Positions 55,241 through 64,000 of a stretch of 64,000 nt of DNA are shown here, piece by piece. Position numbers and translations under genes: made by a program. How positions within the stretch are numbered: the stretch's first letter is position 1; each line of letters starts with the position of its first letter. This stretch comes from Roseibium porphyridii. GTDB taxonomy: Bacteria; Pseudomonadota; Alphaproteobacteria; Rhizobiales; Stappiaceae. The notes under the pieces are model-generated. The model searched no databases, was not told the origin of the DNA, and was given only the letters and a program-made list of their open reading frames with translations. The DNA lies in contig NZ_CP120863.1 in the NCBI RefSeq assembly GCF_026191725.2, forward strand, positions 4,444,001 through 4,508,000, written 5' to 3'.

Positions 55241-55390
55241 GCAATGCATTGCCGCACGCCGTCTTACCGGACCAGTCATTTATGGCGAATTCAATGATCT
55301 TCTCCGTGATGGCGTCGGCGCGCTTCCTCCCGGCGGCGTTTCTTTGTAAAGAGTATTCAATCGATTTATGAAGCGCCTGATCAGGTGCTT
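55241..55390. promoter_or_regulatory. two palindromes upstream of the Gfo/Idh gene
   Basis: GCAATGCATTGC (55241-55252) is a perfect 12-base palindrome. AAGCGCCTGATCAGGTGCTT (55371-55390) is a 20-base palindrome with a single wobble, 23 bases before the ATG. The 182-base gap suggests a separate promoter or operator for the dehydrogenase gene. Confidence 0.45.
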
Positions 55391-55413
55391 GTAGAACAAA
55401 CTGGAGGACCAGG

Positions 55414-56574
55414 ATGGCCATTGAAGGAACAGACACCGCGCAAACACGCCCGATCCGCCTCGGCATGGTGGGAGGTGGCAAAGACGCCTTTATCGGAGCA
55501 GTCCACCGGATTGCCTCCAGGATCGACGGTGCCTATGAGCTGGTTGCCGGTGCCCTTTCCTCAACCCCGGAAAAAGCGCTTGAATCCGGACAGGCTCTCG
55601 GTCTGAAAAAAGATAGGACCTATGCATCCTTTGCCGATATGGCCAAACGGGAAGCACGACTGAAGGACGGCATCGAGGCCGTCGCGATTGTGACGCCCAA
55701 CCATGTGCATTATCCGGCCGCCAGGGAGTTTTTGAAACGCGGCATTCATGTCATCTGTGACAAGCCGCTCACGTCTACGCTTGCCGACGCCAAGAAACTG
55801 GTCAAGGCAGCGGAGAGCTCGAGTGCCCTGTTTTTCCTGACGCACAACTATACCGGCTATCCTATGGTCCGTCAGGCGCGTGAACTCGTTCAAAGTGGCG
55901 AGCTTGGCACAATTCGCGTCATCCAGGTCGAATACCCTCAAGACTGGCTTACGATCGAACAAGACAACAAGCAGGCCGAGTGGAGAACCGATCCGGCACG
56001 GACCGGGCTGGGCGGCTCGACCGGCGACATCGGAACACATGCCTACAATCTGGCAAGCTTCATCACCGGTCAGCTGGCTGAAAGCCTCGCCGCCGATCTC
56101 CAATCCTTCGTACCGGGACGCCAGGTGGACGACAATGGCCACGTCATGCTTCGCTACGCGAGCGGCGCTCGAGGCATGCTGTGGTGTTCGCAGGTCGCTC
56201 CGGGAAATGAGAACAATCTCAAGATCCGCGTTTATGGCGACAAAGGCGGCCTGGAGTGGCATCAGGAAAACCCGAACTATCTTTACCTGACACCATTTGG
56301 CGAACCGAAACGGATTATCACCCGTGGCGGTGCAGGCATGTCGGAAAGTATCGGGCCTTCAACCCGTATTCCACCAGGACACCCTGAGGGCTATCTGGAA
56401 GGCTTTGCCAACCTTTATAAGGACGCGGCGGATGTCATCCGTGCGCATCAACGCGGGGAAGATCTCTCCTCACTCGTGCCGAATGTGGAAGACGGCCTGG
56501 CCGGCGTTCGTTTTATAGATGCCTGCGTAAAGTCGTCATCACGCAATGCCGCCTGGGTCAAACTCGACGGCTAA
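55414..56574 (+). CDS. Gfo/Idh/MocA-family sugar dehydrogenase
   Basis: 386 residues; GGAGGACC precedes the ATG. The Rossmann motif GMVGGGKDAFIGAVH and the family motif CDKPLTSTLADAK (catalytic Lys) are followed by GDIGTHAYNLASFITG, where Asp and His complete the usual catalytic set. The length and the GGGKDAFIG start fit the levoglucosan-dehydrogenase/glucoside-3-dehydrogenase subgroup. It probably oxidises the imported sugar or its epimerised form with NAD. It ends at a shared terminator. Confidence 0.88.
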   Translation: MAIEGTDTAQTRPIRLGMVGGGKDAFIGAVHRIASRIDGAYELVAGALSSTPEKALESGQALGLKKDRTYASFADMAKREARLKDGIEAVAIVTPNHVHYPAAREFLKRGIHVICDKPLTSTLADAKKLVKAAESSSALFFLTHNYTGYPMVRQARELVQSGELGTIRVIQVEYPQDWLTIEQDNKQAEWRTDPARTGLGGSTGDIGTHAYNLASFITGQLAESLAADLQSFVPGRQVDDNGHVMLRYASGARGMLWCSQVAPGNENNLKIRVYGDKGGLEWHQENPNYLYLTPFGEPKRIITRGGAGMSESIGPSTRIPPGHPEGYLEGFANLYKDAADVIRAHQRGEDLSSLVPNVEDGLAGVRFIDACVKSSSRNAAWVKLDG

Positions 56575-56595
56575 ATGCTACAAGCGTCTCAAATG

Positions 56596-56630
56596 AAAAA
56601 CGCCCGAGCATGTGTCTCGGGCGTTTTTTT
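56596..56630. terminator. bidirectional rho-independent terminator
   Basis: AAAAACGCCCGAG, 8-base loop, CTCGGGCGTTTTTTT, lying between the convergent Gfo/Idh and aldehyde dehydrogenase genes. The stem is perfect and has A and T tracts on the two sides, so it can serve both strands. Confidence 0.92.
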
Positions 56631-56648
56631 CAAATTCGACGTTTCGGA

Positions 56649-58157
56649 TCAGCTTTCCGGCATCAGCGCATCGGGAAGGTTCTGATAGCAAACCGGCCGC
56701 AGGAACCTGCGAATTGCCAGCGTACCGACCGAGGTTGCGCCGAAATTCGTCGATGCCGGATAAGGACCGCCATGAACCATGGCATCAGCGACCTCAACAC
56801 CTGTCGGAAATCCGTTTGCCAGGACGCGGCCCGCCTTGCGCTCTAGGACTGGCATCAAGGTGCGAGCAAGCGCGGTGTCGCCCTCTTCCAAATGCAGCGT
56901 GCAGGTCAACTGGCCATCAAGGCTCTTGGCAATCTCAATCATCTGCGCTTCGTCTTTCACGCGCACGATAATGCCAAGCGGGCCAAATACCTCTTCGCCG
57001 AGCTGTTCGTTTTCCAACCAGGCTTCGCCTGTCGTTTCAAAGAGATAGGGAGAGGCTTCGCGGGTATCACAGCTGGTGCCGATCAGCTCCCGGATGCCTG
57101 TGGTATCGGCAACAAGCTGACTGCCTGACCGGAAGGCAGCTGCAATACCATCGGTCAACATGGTCTGCTTGCCAACCTCTTTGAGAGCCGCTGTCGCAGC
57201 TTGGGCAAATGCATCTGCGTCGGGACCGTCAACAAGGATGACAAGACCCGGATTGGTGCAGAATTGACCAGCCCCCATCGTCAAGGACCCAGCCCAGCCC
57301 TTTGCAATGGCCTCGCCTTTGCCCGAAAGCGCCGCGGGCAGCAGGAACATCGGATTGACGGATCCAAGTTCGCCGAAGAACGGGATTGGAACCGGGCGCT
57401 GAGCACAAAGATCAAACAATGCGCGACCGCCCCGCAAGGAACCTGTAAATCCGACGGCACAGATCAACGGATGCTGCACCAACGCCTGCCCGACTTCGTA
57501 ACCATCGCCCTGGATAAAGGAAAACACGCCAGGATGCAGGTCGCAGGATTTGACGGCAGCAGAAATCGCTTCAGCGACAATTTCGCCCGTTCCAGGATGC
57601 GCCGGATGCCCCCTGACCACAACGGGACAACCTGCTGCGAAAGCAGACGCCGTGTCACCACCCGCAGTCGAAAAGGCCAGAGGAAAATTGGATGCTCCGA
57701 AAACCGCGATCGGCCCGATCGGTCTTTGCACCAGTTTAAGATCTGGACGCGGCAATGGTTGACGATCAGGAAGTGCTTCGTCGTGGTGCCGGTCCAGGTA
57801 GTCACCTTTGAGAATATGCGCGGCGAACAGGCGAAGCTGACCCGTTGTGCGGCCACGCTCTCCATTAAGGCGTGCTTCGGGGAGCCCTGTCTCGGATGTC
57901 CCGATCTCGGTGATGGCTTCAGCCCGCGCCTCGATTTCATCTGCAATTGCATTCAGGAACCTGGCCCGGTCCTCACGCGAAGAGTATCCGAAACTCCAGA
58001 AAGCTTCCTCGGCCGCGCGGCAGGCGGCATCCACCTGTGCAGCCGATCCAGTGGAATAGCTGTGAGGTGTTCCCTGCGCAGGCTGCGACTGGAACGAGGC
58101 GTCGCTCGCAACCCATTGACCTGCAACGAGTTGCTTTCCGTGGGGCATAAAAGTCAT
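56649..58157 (-). CDS. 2-oxoglutarate-semialdehyde (aldehyde) dehydrogenase
   Basis: 502 residues from the ATG at 58157 (AAGG upstream). It is in the NADP-dependent aldehyde dehydrogenase family. The catalytic Cys lies in GAGQFCTNPG, the general-base Glu in FFGELGSVNP, and the cofactor region is PIAVFGASNFPLAFST. The NFPLAFSTAGGD and VRGHPAHPGT stretches are typical of ketoglutarate semialdehyde dehydrogenases of pentose and hydroxyproline oxidation. It is last in the arabinose-type operon, converting 2-oxoglutarate semialdehyde to 2-oxoglutarate for the TCA cycle. Confidence 0.9.
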   Translation of the reverse strand: MTFMPHGKQLVAGQWVASDASFQSQPAQGTPHSYSTGSAAQVDAACRAAEEAFWSFGYSSREDRARFLNAIADEIEARAEAITEIGTSETGLPEARLNGERGRTTGQLRLFAAHILKGDYLDRHHDEALPDRQPLPRPDLKLVQRPIGPIAVFGASNFPLAFSTAGGDTASAFAAGCPVVVRGHPAHPGTGEIVAEAISAAVKSCDLHPGVFSFIQGDGYEVGQALVQHPLICAVGFTGSLRGGRALFDLCAQRPVPIPFFGELGSVNPMFLLPAALSGKGEAIAKGWAGSLTMGAGQFCTNPGLVILVDGPDADAFAQAATAALKEVGKQTMLTDGIAAAFRSGSQLVADTTGIRELIGTSCDTREASPYLFETTGEAWLENEQLGEEVFGPLGIIVRVKDEAQMIEIAKSLDGQLTCTLHLEEGDTALARTLMPVLERKAGRVLANGFPTGVEVADAMVHGGPYPASTNFGATSVGTLAIRRFLRPVCYQNLPDALMPES

Positions 58158-58183
58158 GTCAAACCTTTTGGTTTTGTAACTGA

Positions 58184-59107
58184 TCAATAATGAAAGGCGT
58201 CGGTGGTGAGCCTGCGGCCCAATGAGAACGCGTCGCAGACATGGATCATAGGCGAAAGATCCATGTCGCTTTTACCGTGTTTGACCAGCTCTGCCATGCG
58301 GGCATAAAGATTGGCATATTCGTGGTCTGCACCTTGTTTCACCAGGGTACCGTCAATTTCAAGCTTCGCACCGCCTTCTGAAAGCCTTGCACGGCCCTGA
58401 TCGGTTTCCACATCGATATCCCAATTCTGCGGTCCGTCTTCTCTCCAGTCAAAAACGGCGCTCATGTCCGCACCCGTGGGGTCAACGAAGGTCAGATCCG
58501 CTGCGATCGGTGTCGACCTGTTTTCCGGAAACTCAAGCGTGGCCTCGGACAAGTGAACCGGATACGGCATAATTTCAGTCAGGATCGACAGAGCATTGAT
58601 GCCCGGATCAAAGACACCCATGCCACCTGGCTCCCAGATCCACTCCTGACCGGGATGCCAGCGACGGACATCTTCTTTCCAGGTGATCAGCAGTTTTCGG
58701 ATGACGCGGCTGGACAGCCATGATTTCAGGTCAGGCACGCAATCGGCGTAGCGTGAGTGCCATGTCGCGAAAATCGAAACACCATGTTCCTTTGCCAGGT
58801 TCTCAAGCGTATAGCACTCTGCAAGGCTTTGCCCCGGCGGCTTTTCCAGCATCACGTTCTTGCCTGCCTTCAGCGCCTGAGCCGCATATTCAAAACGGGG
58901 CTGAGGTGGAATGGCCAGGGAGATCGTGGTGATGTCGGGCCTGCTATCAAGAAGCTCGTCAAGAGCTTCATAGTGATCTAGGCCGTCAATCGAGGCATGC
59001 CTGCTGACCGCGGCCTGCAGCGACCAGTCCGGGTTGCTTTCAATTGACGGAATGTGCTGATCCCGAGCAATCTTGCCTATGCCAACCAGCGCCAGTTTTT
59101 CTGCCAT
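58184..59107 (-). CDS. L-arabinose/D-galactose 1-dehydrogenase (Gfo/Idh family)
   Basis: 307 residues. The ATG at 59107 shares one base with the dehydratase stop (TAATG), which fixes the start. The N-terminal Rossmann motif is LVGIGKIARDQHIPSI, and the EKPPGQSLAE motif carries the catalytic Lys. Trp-rich RRWHPGQEWIWEPGG and GVFDPGINALSI, with its Asp, match the L-arabinose/D-galactose 1-dehydrogenases of Azospirillum and rhizobia. It oxidises the aldose to the 1,4- or 1,5-lactone with NAD(P). Operon position supports this. Confidence 0.9.
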   Translation of the reverse strand: MAEKLALVGIGKIARDQHIPSIESNPDWSLQAAVSRHASIDGLDHYEALDELLDSRPDITTISLAIPPQPRFEYAAQALKAGKNVMLEKPPGQSLAECYTLENLAKEHGVSIFATWHSRYADCVPDLKSWLSSRVIRKLLITWKEDVRRWHPGQEWIWEPGGMGVFDPGINALSILTEIMPYPVHLSEATLEFPENRSTPIAADLTFVDPTGADMSAVFDWREDGPQNWDIDVETDQGRARLSEGGAKLEIDGTLVKQGADHEYANLYARMAELVKHGKSDMDLSPMIHVCDAFSLGRRLTTDAFHY

Positions 59108-60849
59108 TAGTGGGAGTCCTTCGGCACCGCAGAACCGCGGCACCCTTTCAGAAAATCAAAGTCAGCGCCTGTATCAGCCCCTTCGACATGGTCATGAAAC
59201 AGGCGAGCGTAGCCACTTTCCGGAACATGATGCGACGGTGTCCAAGCGGCCAACCTGTCTACTAGCTCAACCTCGGATATGTCCAGATGCAATCGGCGGT
59301 TTGGAACATCCAGTTCGATCATATCTCCCGAGCGCACGACGGCAAGCGGGCCTCCGGCGGCAGCCTCGGGCGATGTGTGCAACACGACGGTTCCATATGC
59401 TGTCCCGGACATACGAGCATCGGATATGCGCACCATATCCGTGATCCCTTTTTTCAAAACCTTGGGTGGGAGCCCCATATTGCCAACCTCGGACATGCCG
59501 GGATATCCCTTCGGACCACAGTTCTTGAGAACCATGATGCAGGTTTCATCGATGTCGAGAGCTTCGTCGTTTATCTTTGCCCTGTAGTCATCGATATCTT
59601 CAAACACCACGGCCCTGCCTCTGTGCTGCATCAGGTGCGGAGATGCTGCGGAAGGTTTCAGGACCGCTCCGCTTGGGGCCAAGTTGCCTTTCAGAACGGC
59701 AATGCCGCCTTGCGATGTAAGGGCGCGGTCAACTGGCAGGATGACGTCTTCATTCCAGTTTCGGGCGTTTTTCACCTGGGTCCAAATCGGCTCGCCGGCA
59801 ACTGTGATCGCATCCTTGTTGAGCAGGTCCGCGTCCCCAAGACGCTTGAGGACGACGGGTAGACCGCCTGCATAGAAAAACTCTTCCATCAGGTATTTGC
59901 CGGACGGCATCAGGTTGACGATTGTCGGAATGTCCTTGCCGAAGCGGTCCCAGTCCTCCAGCGACAAATCCAGCCCGACACGCCCTGCAATGGCAAGCAG
60001 GTGGATCACAGCGTTGGTTGATCCGCCTATTGCGCCATTTGTACGGATGGCGTTTTCAAATGCTTCACGCGTCAGAATGTCTGACGGTTTCAGGTCATCT
60101 TTGACCATTTGCACGATCCTGCGCCCGGACAAATGCGCCATCACCCGGCGGCGACTGTCAACTGCAGGGATCGCAGCATTCCCGGACAATGCCATACCAA
60201 GGGCTTCAGCCATGGAGGCCATGGACGATGCCGTTCCCATGGTGTTGCATGTTCCAGGTGACCGGCTCATGGCCGTTTCCGCCTCCAGAAACTCTTCCGA
60301 AGTCATCTCACCGGCTTTGACCGCTTCTGAAAACTTCCACAAATGCGTTCCGGATCCGACGCGTTCTCCCTGGAACCAGCCGTTCAGCATGGGGCCACCA
60401 GTGACAACAATGGCGGGCAAATCAACGGACGCTGCCCCCATCATCAGTGACGGCGTAGTCTTGTCGCATCCCACAAGCAGGACAACCCCGTCCAGGGGCG
60501 CACCACGGATAGCCTCTTCAACGTCCATACTGGCCAGATTGCGAAACATCATGGCCGTTGGCCTCAACGTGCTTTCGCCTGTCGAAAAGACAGGAAATTC
60601 GACGGGAAACCCACCTGCTTCGTAGATCCCGTGTTTGACCCGTTCTGCCAGGTCCCGCAAATGCGCGTTGCAGGGTGTCAATTGCGACCAGGTATTGCAG
60701 ATGCCAATCACCGGACGACCATCGAACAGGTCATCAGGCAGGCCCTGATTTTTCATCCAGCTGCGGTGATAGATATGATCGCGGCTCGTGCCACCGAACC
60801 ATTCGGCCGAACGCAGTTTGCGCGGCCACTTTGCGGGTTGGAAAACCAT
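59107..60849 (-). CDS. IlvD/Edd-family sugar-acid dehydratase (L-arabinonate type)
   Basis: 580 residues. Fe-S cluster Cys residues lie in GICNTWSQ, VGCDKTTPS and SPGTCNTMGT, consistent with a [2Fe-2S] enzyme of the L-arabinonate/D-xylonate dehydratase group rather than IlvD itself. The start SAEWFGGTSRDHIYHRSW is characteristic of that group. It dehydrates the aldonic acid to its 2-keto-3-deoxy form. It starts 3 bases after the gguC-type gene and overlaps the dehydrogenase gene. Confidence 0.93.
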   Translation of the reverse strand: MVFQPAKWPRKLRSAEWFGGTSRDHIYHRSWMKNQGLPDDLFDGRPVIGICNTWSQLTPCNAHLRDLAERVKHGIYEAGGFPVEFPVFSTGESTLRPTAMMFRNLASMDVEEAIRGAPLDGVVLLVGCDKTTPSLMMGAASVDLPAIVVTGGPMLNGWFQGERVGSGTHLWKFSEAVKAGEMTSEEFLEAETAMSRSPGTCNTMGTASSMASMAEALGMALSGNAAIPAVDSRRRVMAHLSGRRIVQMVKDDLKPSDILTREAFENAIRTNGAIGGSTNAVIHLLAIAGRVGLDLSLEDWDRFGKDIPTIVNLMPSGKYLMEEFFYAGGLPVVLKRLGDADLLNKDAITVAGEPIWTQVKNARNWNEDVILPVDRALTSQGGIAVLKGNLAPSGAVLKPSAASPHLMQHRGRAVVFEDIDDYRAKINDEALDIDETCIMVLKNCGPKGYPGMSEVGNMGLPPKVLKKGITDMVRISDARMSGTAYGTVVLHTSPEAAAGGPLAVVRSGDMIELDVPNRRLHLDISEVELVDRLAAWTPSHHVPESGYARLFHDHVEGADTGADFDFLKGCRGSAVPKDSH

Positions 60850-60852
60850 TGA

Positions 60853-61848
60853 CTAGAGAACTTTCACGAGTGTGGCCGCATTTTCATCTGCGCGAAAGGC
60901 AAGACGGTTTTTGAGTGGAACGCCAAAGCCCGGCGCTGAAATCTCAACCTCGTCGCCTTCCTTGCATGAAACACCATCGGCAAATGAAAGCGTTGCCGTG
61001 CCGAACATGTGCACATGAACATCACCAGGCTGACAAAACAGCTCGTATTTGAAGTGATGATGTTCCAGATTGGCCAATGTGTGAGACATGTTCGCCTCGC
61101 CTGACAAGAACGGCTTTTCCCAAAGGACACTGCCATTGCGCAAAATCCTGCTCGTCCCCTGAACAGTTTCCGGCAAAGGTCCGACCAGCAACTCCGGGCC
61201 GAAGGACGCGGGCCGCAGTTTGGAGTGCGCCAGATAAAGGTAGTTTTGCCGCTCCATGACGTGGTCGGAGAATTCGTTCGCAAGCGCAAAACCGACCCGG
61301 TAAGGCGTGCCGTCATCTGCAATGACATAAATGCCGGCGATTTCCGGTTCCTCACCTCCATCCTCGCTGAAGCCGGGGCTGATCAGATCGTCCCCCGGTG
61401 CGACAGCTGCACTGCCATTGCCCTTGTAGAACCACTCGGGTTGAACACCCACATTGCCAGGCGCTGGCCGTCCAGCTTCCAGTCCCATGTGAAACATTTT
61501 CATGGAATCTGTAAGGGTGTCGGGATCCTCTTTCGCCTTGTTGTGCATGGCATCCCGGGTTGAGGCAGAGCCAAGATGCGTCAAACCCGTGCCGGTCAGA
61601 TGCATGTGCGCAGCGTCCGGATGATGGATCGGCAGCAGCAACCGGTTTTCTTCGGCAAGCTTTTCAAGGTCGACAGCAGGACCCAGTTCATGTGACCTGA
61701 TGCACGCAGTCAGGCTCTGCTCACGGCCAATTGCCTCTTTCACCAGATCGTAACTTGAAGACACGCCTTTCAGGATCGAGGCTTCGCTGCCGTTTCGGAC
61801 GACAACAGCAAGTTCACCTGAATCGTCCCTAATTTGCGAAATCAGCAT
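60853..61848 (-). CDS. gguC: GguC/AraD1-family FAH-like protein, 2-keto-3-deoxy-L-arabonate dehydratase candidate
   Basis: 331 residues from the ATG at 61848, with a GTG three bases earlier as the alternative. The C-terminal half has the fumarylacetoacetase-like fold with its metal-binding EPEIAGIYVI (Glu) and the conserved LANEFSDHVME and LGSASTRDAMHNK segments of AraD1/GguC proteins. In agrobacteria gguC follows gguAB. In this operon it fills the slot between dehydratase and semialdehyde dehydrogenase, so it probably removes a second water to give 2-oxoglutarate semialdehyde. An aldolase-type cleavage is the alternative. Confidence 0.85.
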   Translation of the reverse strand: MLISQIRDDSGELAVVVRNGSEASILKGVSSSYDLVKEAIGREQSLTACIRSHELGPAVDLEKLAEENRLLLPIHHPDAAHMHLTGTGLTHLGSASTRDAMHNKAKEDPDTLTDSMKMFHMGLEAGRPAPGNVGVQPEWFYKGNGSAAVAPGDDLISPGFSEDGGEEPEIAGIYVIADDGTPYRVGFALANEFSDHVMERQNYLYLAHSKLRPASFGPELLVGPLPETVQGTSRILRNGSVLWEKPFLSGEANMSHTLANLEHHHFKYELFCQPGDVHVHMFGTATLSFADGVSCKEGDEVEISAPGFGVPLKNRLAFRADENAATLVKVL

Positions 61849-61851
61849 CAC

Positions 61852-63096
61852 CTATCCCTGCTTGTTTTTGTTGTAGACATCGAAGATGACGGCAGCGAGC
61901 AGCACGAGACCCTTGATCATCTGCTGATAATCAATCCCGATCCCCATGATCGACATGCCGTTATTGAGTACACCCATCAGAAAAGCGCCGACCACTGCGC
62001 CGACAATGGTGCCGACGCCGCCTGACATCGATGCACCGCCGATAAAGACAGCTGCAATCACATCCAGTTCCAGCGCAAAACCTGCCTTGGGTGTTGCCGT
62101 GTTGAGCCGCGCGGCAAATACCAAACCTGCAGCTGCCGCCAGCACACCCATGTTGGTAAAGGCCAGAAAGGTAAGCCGTTCGGTCTTGATACCGGACAGT
62201 TTGGCAGCTTTCTGATTGCCTCCGAGCGCATAGATACGCCGGCCCACAGTGGTGGTTTCTGTGATGAAGGCGTAGATGATCGTCAAAACACCCATCGTGA
62301 TCAAGACGTTGGGCAGCCCCCGGAACAGGGACAGTTTATACATCACGAAAATGAGCGCCGCCGCGACAATCACATTCCGCGCAATGAAGAAACTCTTGGG
62401 CTCATCTTCAATGCCATAAATCTTGTTCTGTGCTCGTTGCCGCAGACCAAGCCAAACGACGAGAGCTGCAGCGACAAGTCCGGTGGTGAGTGCCAGTACA
62501 TTGACCTGCCGGGCCCCGAAGAGATCAGCCAACCCCTGACCAAGTGCGGCCGGAAAGATGTCAGGGACAAACCCGGTTGCGATGATCTGGAATTCCTTGG
62601 GAAACGGTCCGACCGACTGCCCCTGCAAAAGCCAGAGCGACAGTCCCCGAAAAACCAGCATTCCTGCAAGTGTGACGATAAAGGACGGGATCTTCCAATA
62701 GGCAACCCAGTAGCCCTGAGCCGCACCAATGAGACCGCCAGCGACAAGACACGTGAGAATGGTAAGGAAAATGGGCTGCTCAAAGTTGACGATCATCACG
62801 GCAGCAAGAGCGCCGATGAACCCCATGACAGACCCCACCGAAAGATCGATATTGCCGGACACGATCACGACCAGCATGCCGAGCGCCATAATGATGATAT
62901 AGGAATTCTGCAGCAGCAGGTTGGTGATGTTCACTGCGCGCAGCAATGTGCCGTCCGTAACGATCTGAAAGAACACCATCACGGCAATCAGCGCGAACAG
63001 CAGACCATATTGTCTGAGATGAGAAGACAGGTATTCGCCGATGCCCTTGGTTTCCACCGTCGTTTTCGATTGGCTATCGTTCTTTGCCAGATCCAT
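61852..63096 (-). CDS. gguB: sugar ABC transporter permease GguB
   Basis: 414 residues, longer than RbsC as expected for GguB/XylH-type permeases, with about 12 membrane segments and the VSGNIDLSVGSVMGF motif. The soluble insertion QRAQNKIYGIEDEPKS and the C-terminal FIGGASMSGGVGTIVGAVVG are family features. It is the multi-sugar (arabinose, galactose, glucose) uptake permease with ChvE and GguA. It lies 12 bases after gguA and 3 bases before gguC. Confidence 0.93.
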   Translation of the reverse strand: MDLAKNDSQSKTTVETKGIGEYLSSHLRQYGLLFALIAVMVFFQIVTDGTLLRAVNITNLLLQNSYIIIMALGMLVVIVSGNIDLSVGSVMGFIGALAAVMIVNFEQPIFLTILTCLVAGGLIGAAQGYWVAYWKIPSFIVTLAGMLVFRGLSLWLLQGQSVGPFPKEFQIIATGFVPDIFPAALGQGLADLFGARQVNVLALTTGLVAAALVVWLGLRQRAQNKIYGIEDEPKSFFIARNVIVAAALIFVMYKLSLFRGLPNVLITMGVLTIIYAFITETTTVGRRIYALGGNQKAAKLSGIKTERLTFLAFTNMGVLAAAAGLVFAARLNTATPKAGFALELDVIAAVFIGGASMSGGVGTIVGAVVGAFLMGVLNNGMSIMGIGIDYQQMIKGLVLLAAVIFDVYNKNKQG

Positions 63097-63108
63097 AGGT
63101 ATTGCTCG

Positions 63109-64000
63109 CTATTCGTTGACAATGAGCGACATGATTCGCTCCTGGCTTGCCTGGCCGGCGTTAAGTTCGCCCACCAGAGCCCCTTCATTCATGACGTAAA
63201 TTCGATCGCACATTCCGAGCAGTTCAGGCATTTCAGACGAGATCATGATCACGCCCTTCCCGTCCGCGGCGAGGTCGTTGATGATCGTGTAGATCTCGTA
63301 TTTTGCACCGACGTCTATGCCTCGTGTCGGTTCATCAAGGATCAGAACTTCAGGCGAAGTGAATAGCCACTTCGCCAGAACCACCTTCTGCTGATTGCCC
63401 CCTGACAAATTGACCGTTTTTTGAAAGACAGACGGTGTACGGATCGCCAGAACTTCGCGGTACTTTTCAGCAACGCCGGTTTCCTCGTTGCGCTTCAGGA
63501 TGGATCCGGTGGACACGCCCTTCAGATTAGCAAGCGTTGTGTTGAAACGGATCGTTTCATCCAGCACAAGACCCAACGCTTTTCGATCTTCCGTGACATA
63601 AGAGACACCCGCTGCAATGGCACGGTCGACCGAACTGACGTCAATCTCGTTGCCATGTAACTCGACAGATCCTGAAATATTGCGGCCATAGGACCGGCCG
63701 AATATCGACATGGCAAGCTCTGTGCGACCAGAGCCCATCAGGCCGGCAATCCCGACCACTTCGCCGGCCCGAACATTGAACGAAGCGTTCTTGATAATCT
63801 GTCGTTCGGCATGTTCGGGATGCCAGACGTTCCAGTTCTTGACTTCGAAAAGGCGTTGTCCGGGCGTCCGGTCGTGATCCGGAAACCGATGTGTCATGTC
63901 CCGCCCAACCATGTCCCGAACGATCTCGTCCTCGCTGAGGCCCGCCGCTGCATCCAGATTTGAGACCGTCTGGCCATCCCGGATGACCGTGACGCTGTCA
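63109..64000 (-). CDS. gguA: sugar ABC transporter ATP-binding protein GguA (5' end outside window)
   Basis: The frame is open to the right edge (about 297 codons), so the N-terminal ATPase domain is missing. The visible second domain has the degenerate P-loop GLMGSGRTELAMSIFGR, YVTEDRKALGLVL, the LSGGNQQKVVLAKWL signature and Walker B LILDEPTRGIDVG. This is the MglA/GguA sugar importer type. It is the first visible gene of the gguABC-arabinose operon; chvE and possibly a lactonase gene should lie just beyond the window. Confidence 0.92.
   Translation of the reverse strand, partial: DSVTVIRDGQTVSNLDAAAGLSEDEIVRDMVGRDMTHRFPDHDRTPGQRLFEVKNWNVWHPEHAERQIIKNASFNVRAGEVVGIAGLMGSGRTELAMSIFGRSYGRNISGSVELHGNEIDVSSVDRAIAAGVSYVTEDRKALGLVLDETIRFNTTLANLKGVSTGSILKRNEETGVAEKYREVLAIRTPSVFQKTVNLSGGNQQKVVLAKWLFTSPEVLILDEPTRGIDVGAKYEIYTIINDLAADGKGVIMISSEMPELLGMCDRIYVMNEGALVGELNAGQASQERIMSLIVNE

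Noticed and set aside
57201..58190. 329-codon plus-strand frame opposite the semialdehyde dehydrogenase
   Set aside because: Mirror of a well-conserved gene; Arg/Cys-rich translation typical of shadow frames.
62437..63366. 309-codon plus-strand frame opposite gguB and gguA
   Set aside because: Shadow of transporter genes; low-complexity charged product.

Overview
The window reads as chromosomal DNA of a metabolically versatile alphaproteobacterium, most likely in the Hyphomicrobiales and possibly near Stappiaceae (Roseibium/Labrenzia). This is inferred from the combination of minCDE, a UPF0314 (DUF2585) gene, a chvE-gguABC-type sugar locus, a TRAP transporter, OxyR-KatG and many ATGA-coupled operons. 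I saw no rRNA, tRNA, CRISPR array, insertion sequence or phage gene. Genes are densely packed.

Left part (1-31.5 kb), housekeeping and stress: a partial rsmC-like rRNA methyltransferase; a DUF2157/GDYXXLXY membrane pair; a FabI-like reductase with a DUF3141 alpha/beta hydrolase related to PHA synthases; katG divergent from oxyR; an MFS exporter; a small-ORF/double-methyltransferase operon divergent from a LysR gene; two exported proteins (YHYH protein, alpha/beta hydrolase); a Crp/Fnr regulator with a DUF2892 membrane protein and a rhodanese (probably a sulfur-stress module); an orphan ParA; an HlyD/ABC exporter; a DMT transporter; minCDE; an O-methyltransferase with a thioesterase; a CHASE4-GGDEF cyclase; an HD phosphohydrolase; and a choline-kinase-like phosphotransferase.

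Middle part (31.7-40.3 kb): prfC, followed by UPF0314, sits between two large unusual genes. One is a 1208-residue KAP-family P-loop NTPase carrying a Trp-rich N-terminal domain, an EVE/PUA-like domain and two membrane segments within the NTPase. The other is a 744-residue, visibly AT-richer protein of unknown family with a propeller-like N-terminal half. These are the best candidates for an undescribed, possibly defensive, system.

Right part (40.3-64 kb), sugar-acid and sugar catabolism in three units. (1) A GntR regulator and an oxidoreductase are divergent from a TRAP transporter, a monooxygenase-like protein, an MBL-fold hydrolase, OtnK, OtnC and an isocitrate-dehydrogenase-family enzyme. 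This looks like a tetronate-type pathway (oxidise, phosphorylate, decarboxylate). (2) A LacI regulator is divergent from a ribose-type ABC transporter, a sugar isomerase/epimerase and a Gfo/Idh dehydrogenase. Three phased LacI-type operators and a short leader ORF lie in between. (3) A minus-strand operon, gguA-gguB-gguC/araD1, arabonate-type dehydratase, sugar 1-dehydrogenase and ketoglutarate-semialdehyde dehydrogenase, matches non-phosphorylative L-arabinose (or D-galactose) oxidation to 2-oxoglutarate. Only the lactonase and ChvE are not visible here.

All function calls come from reading translated motifs; no database search was run. GC remarks are hand counts of single 60-base lines.
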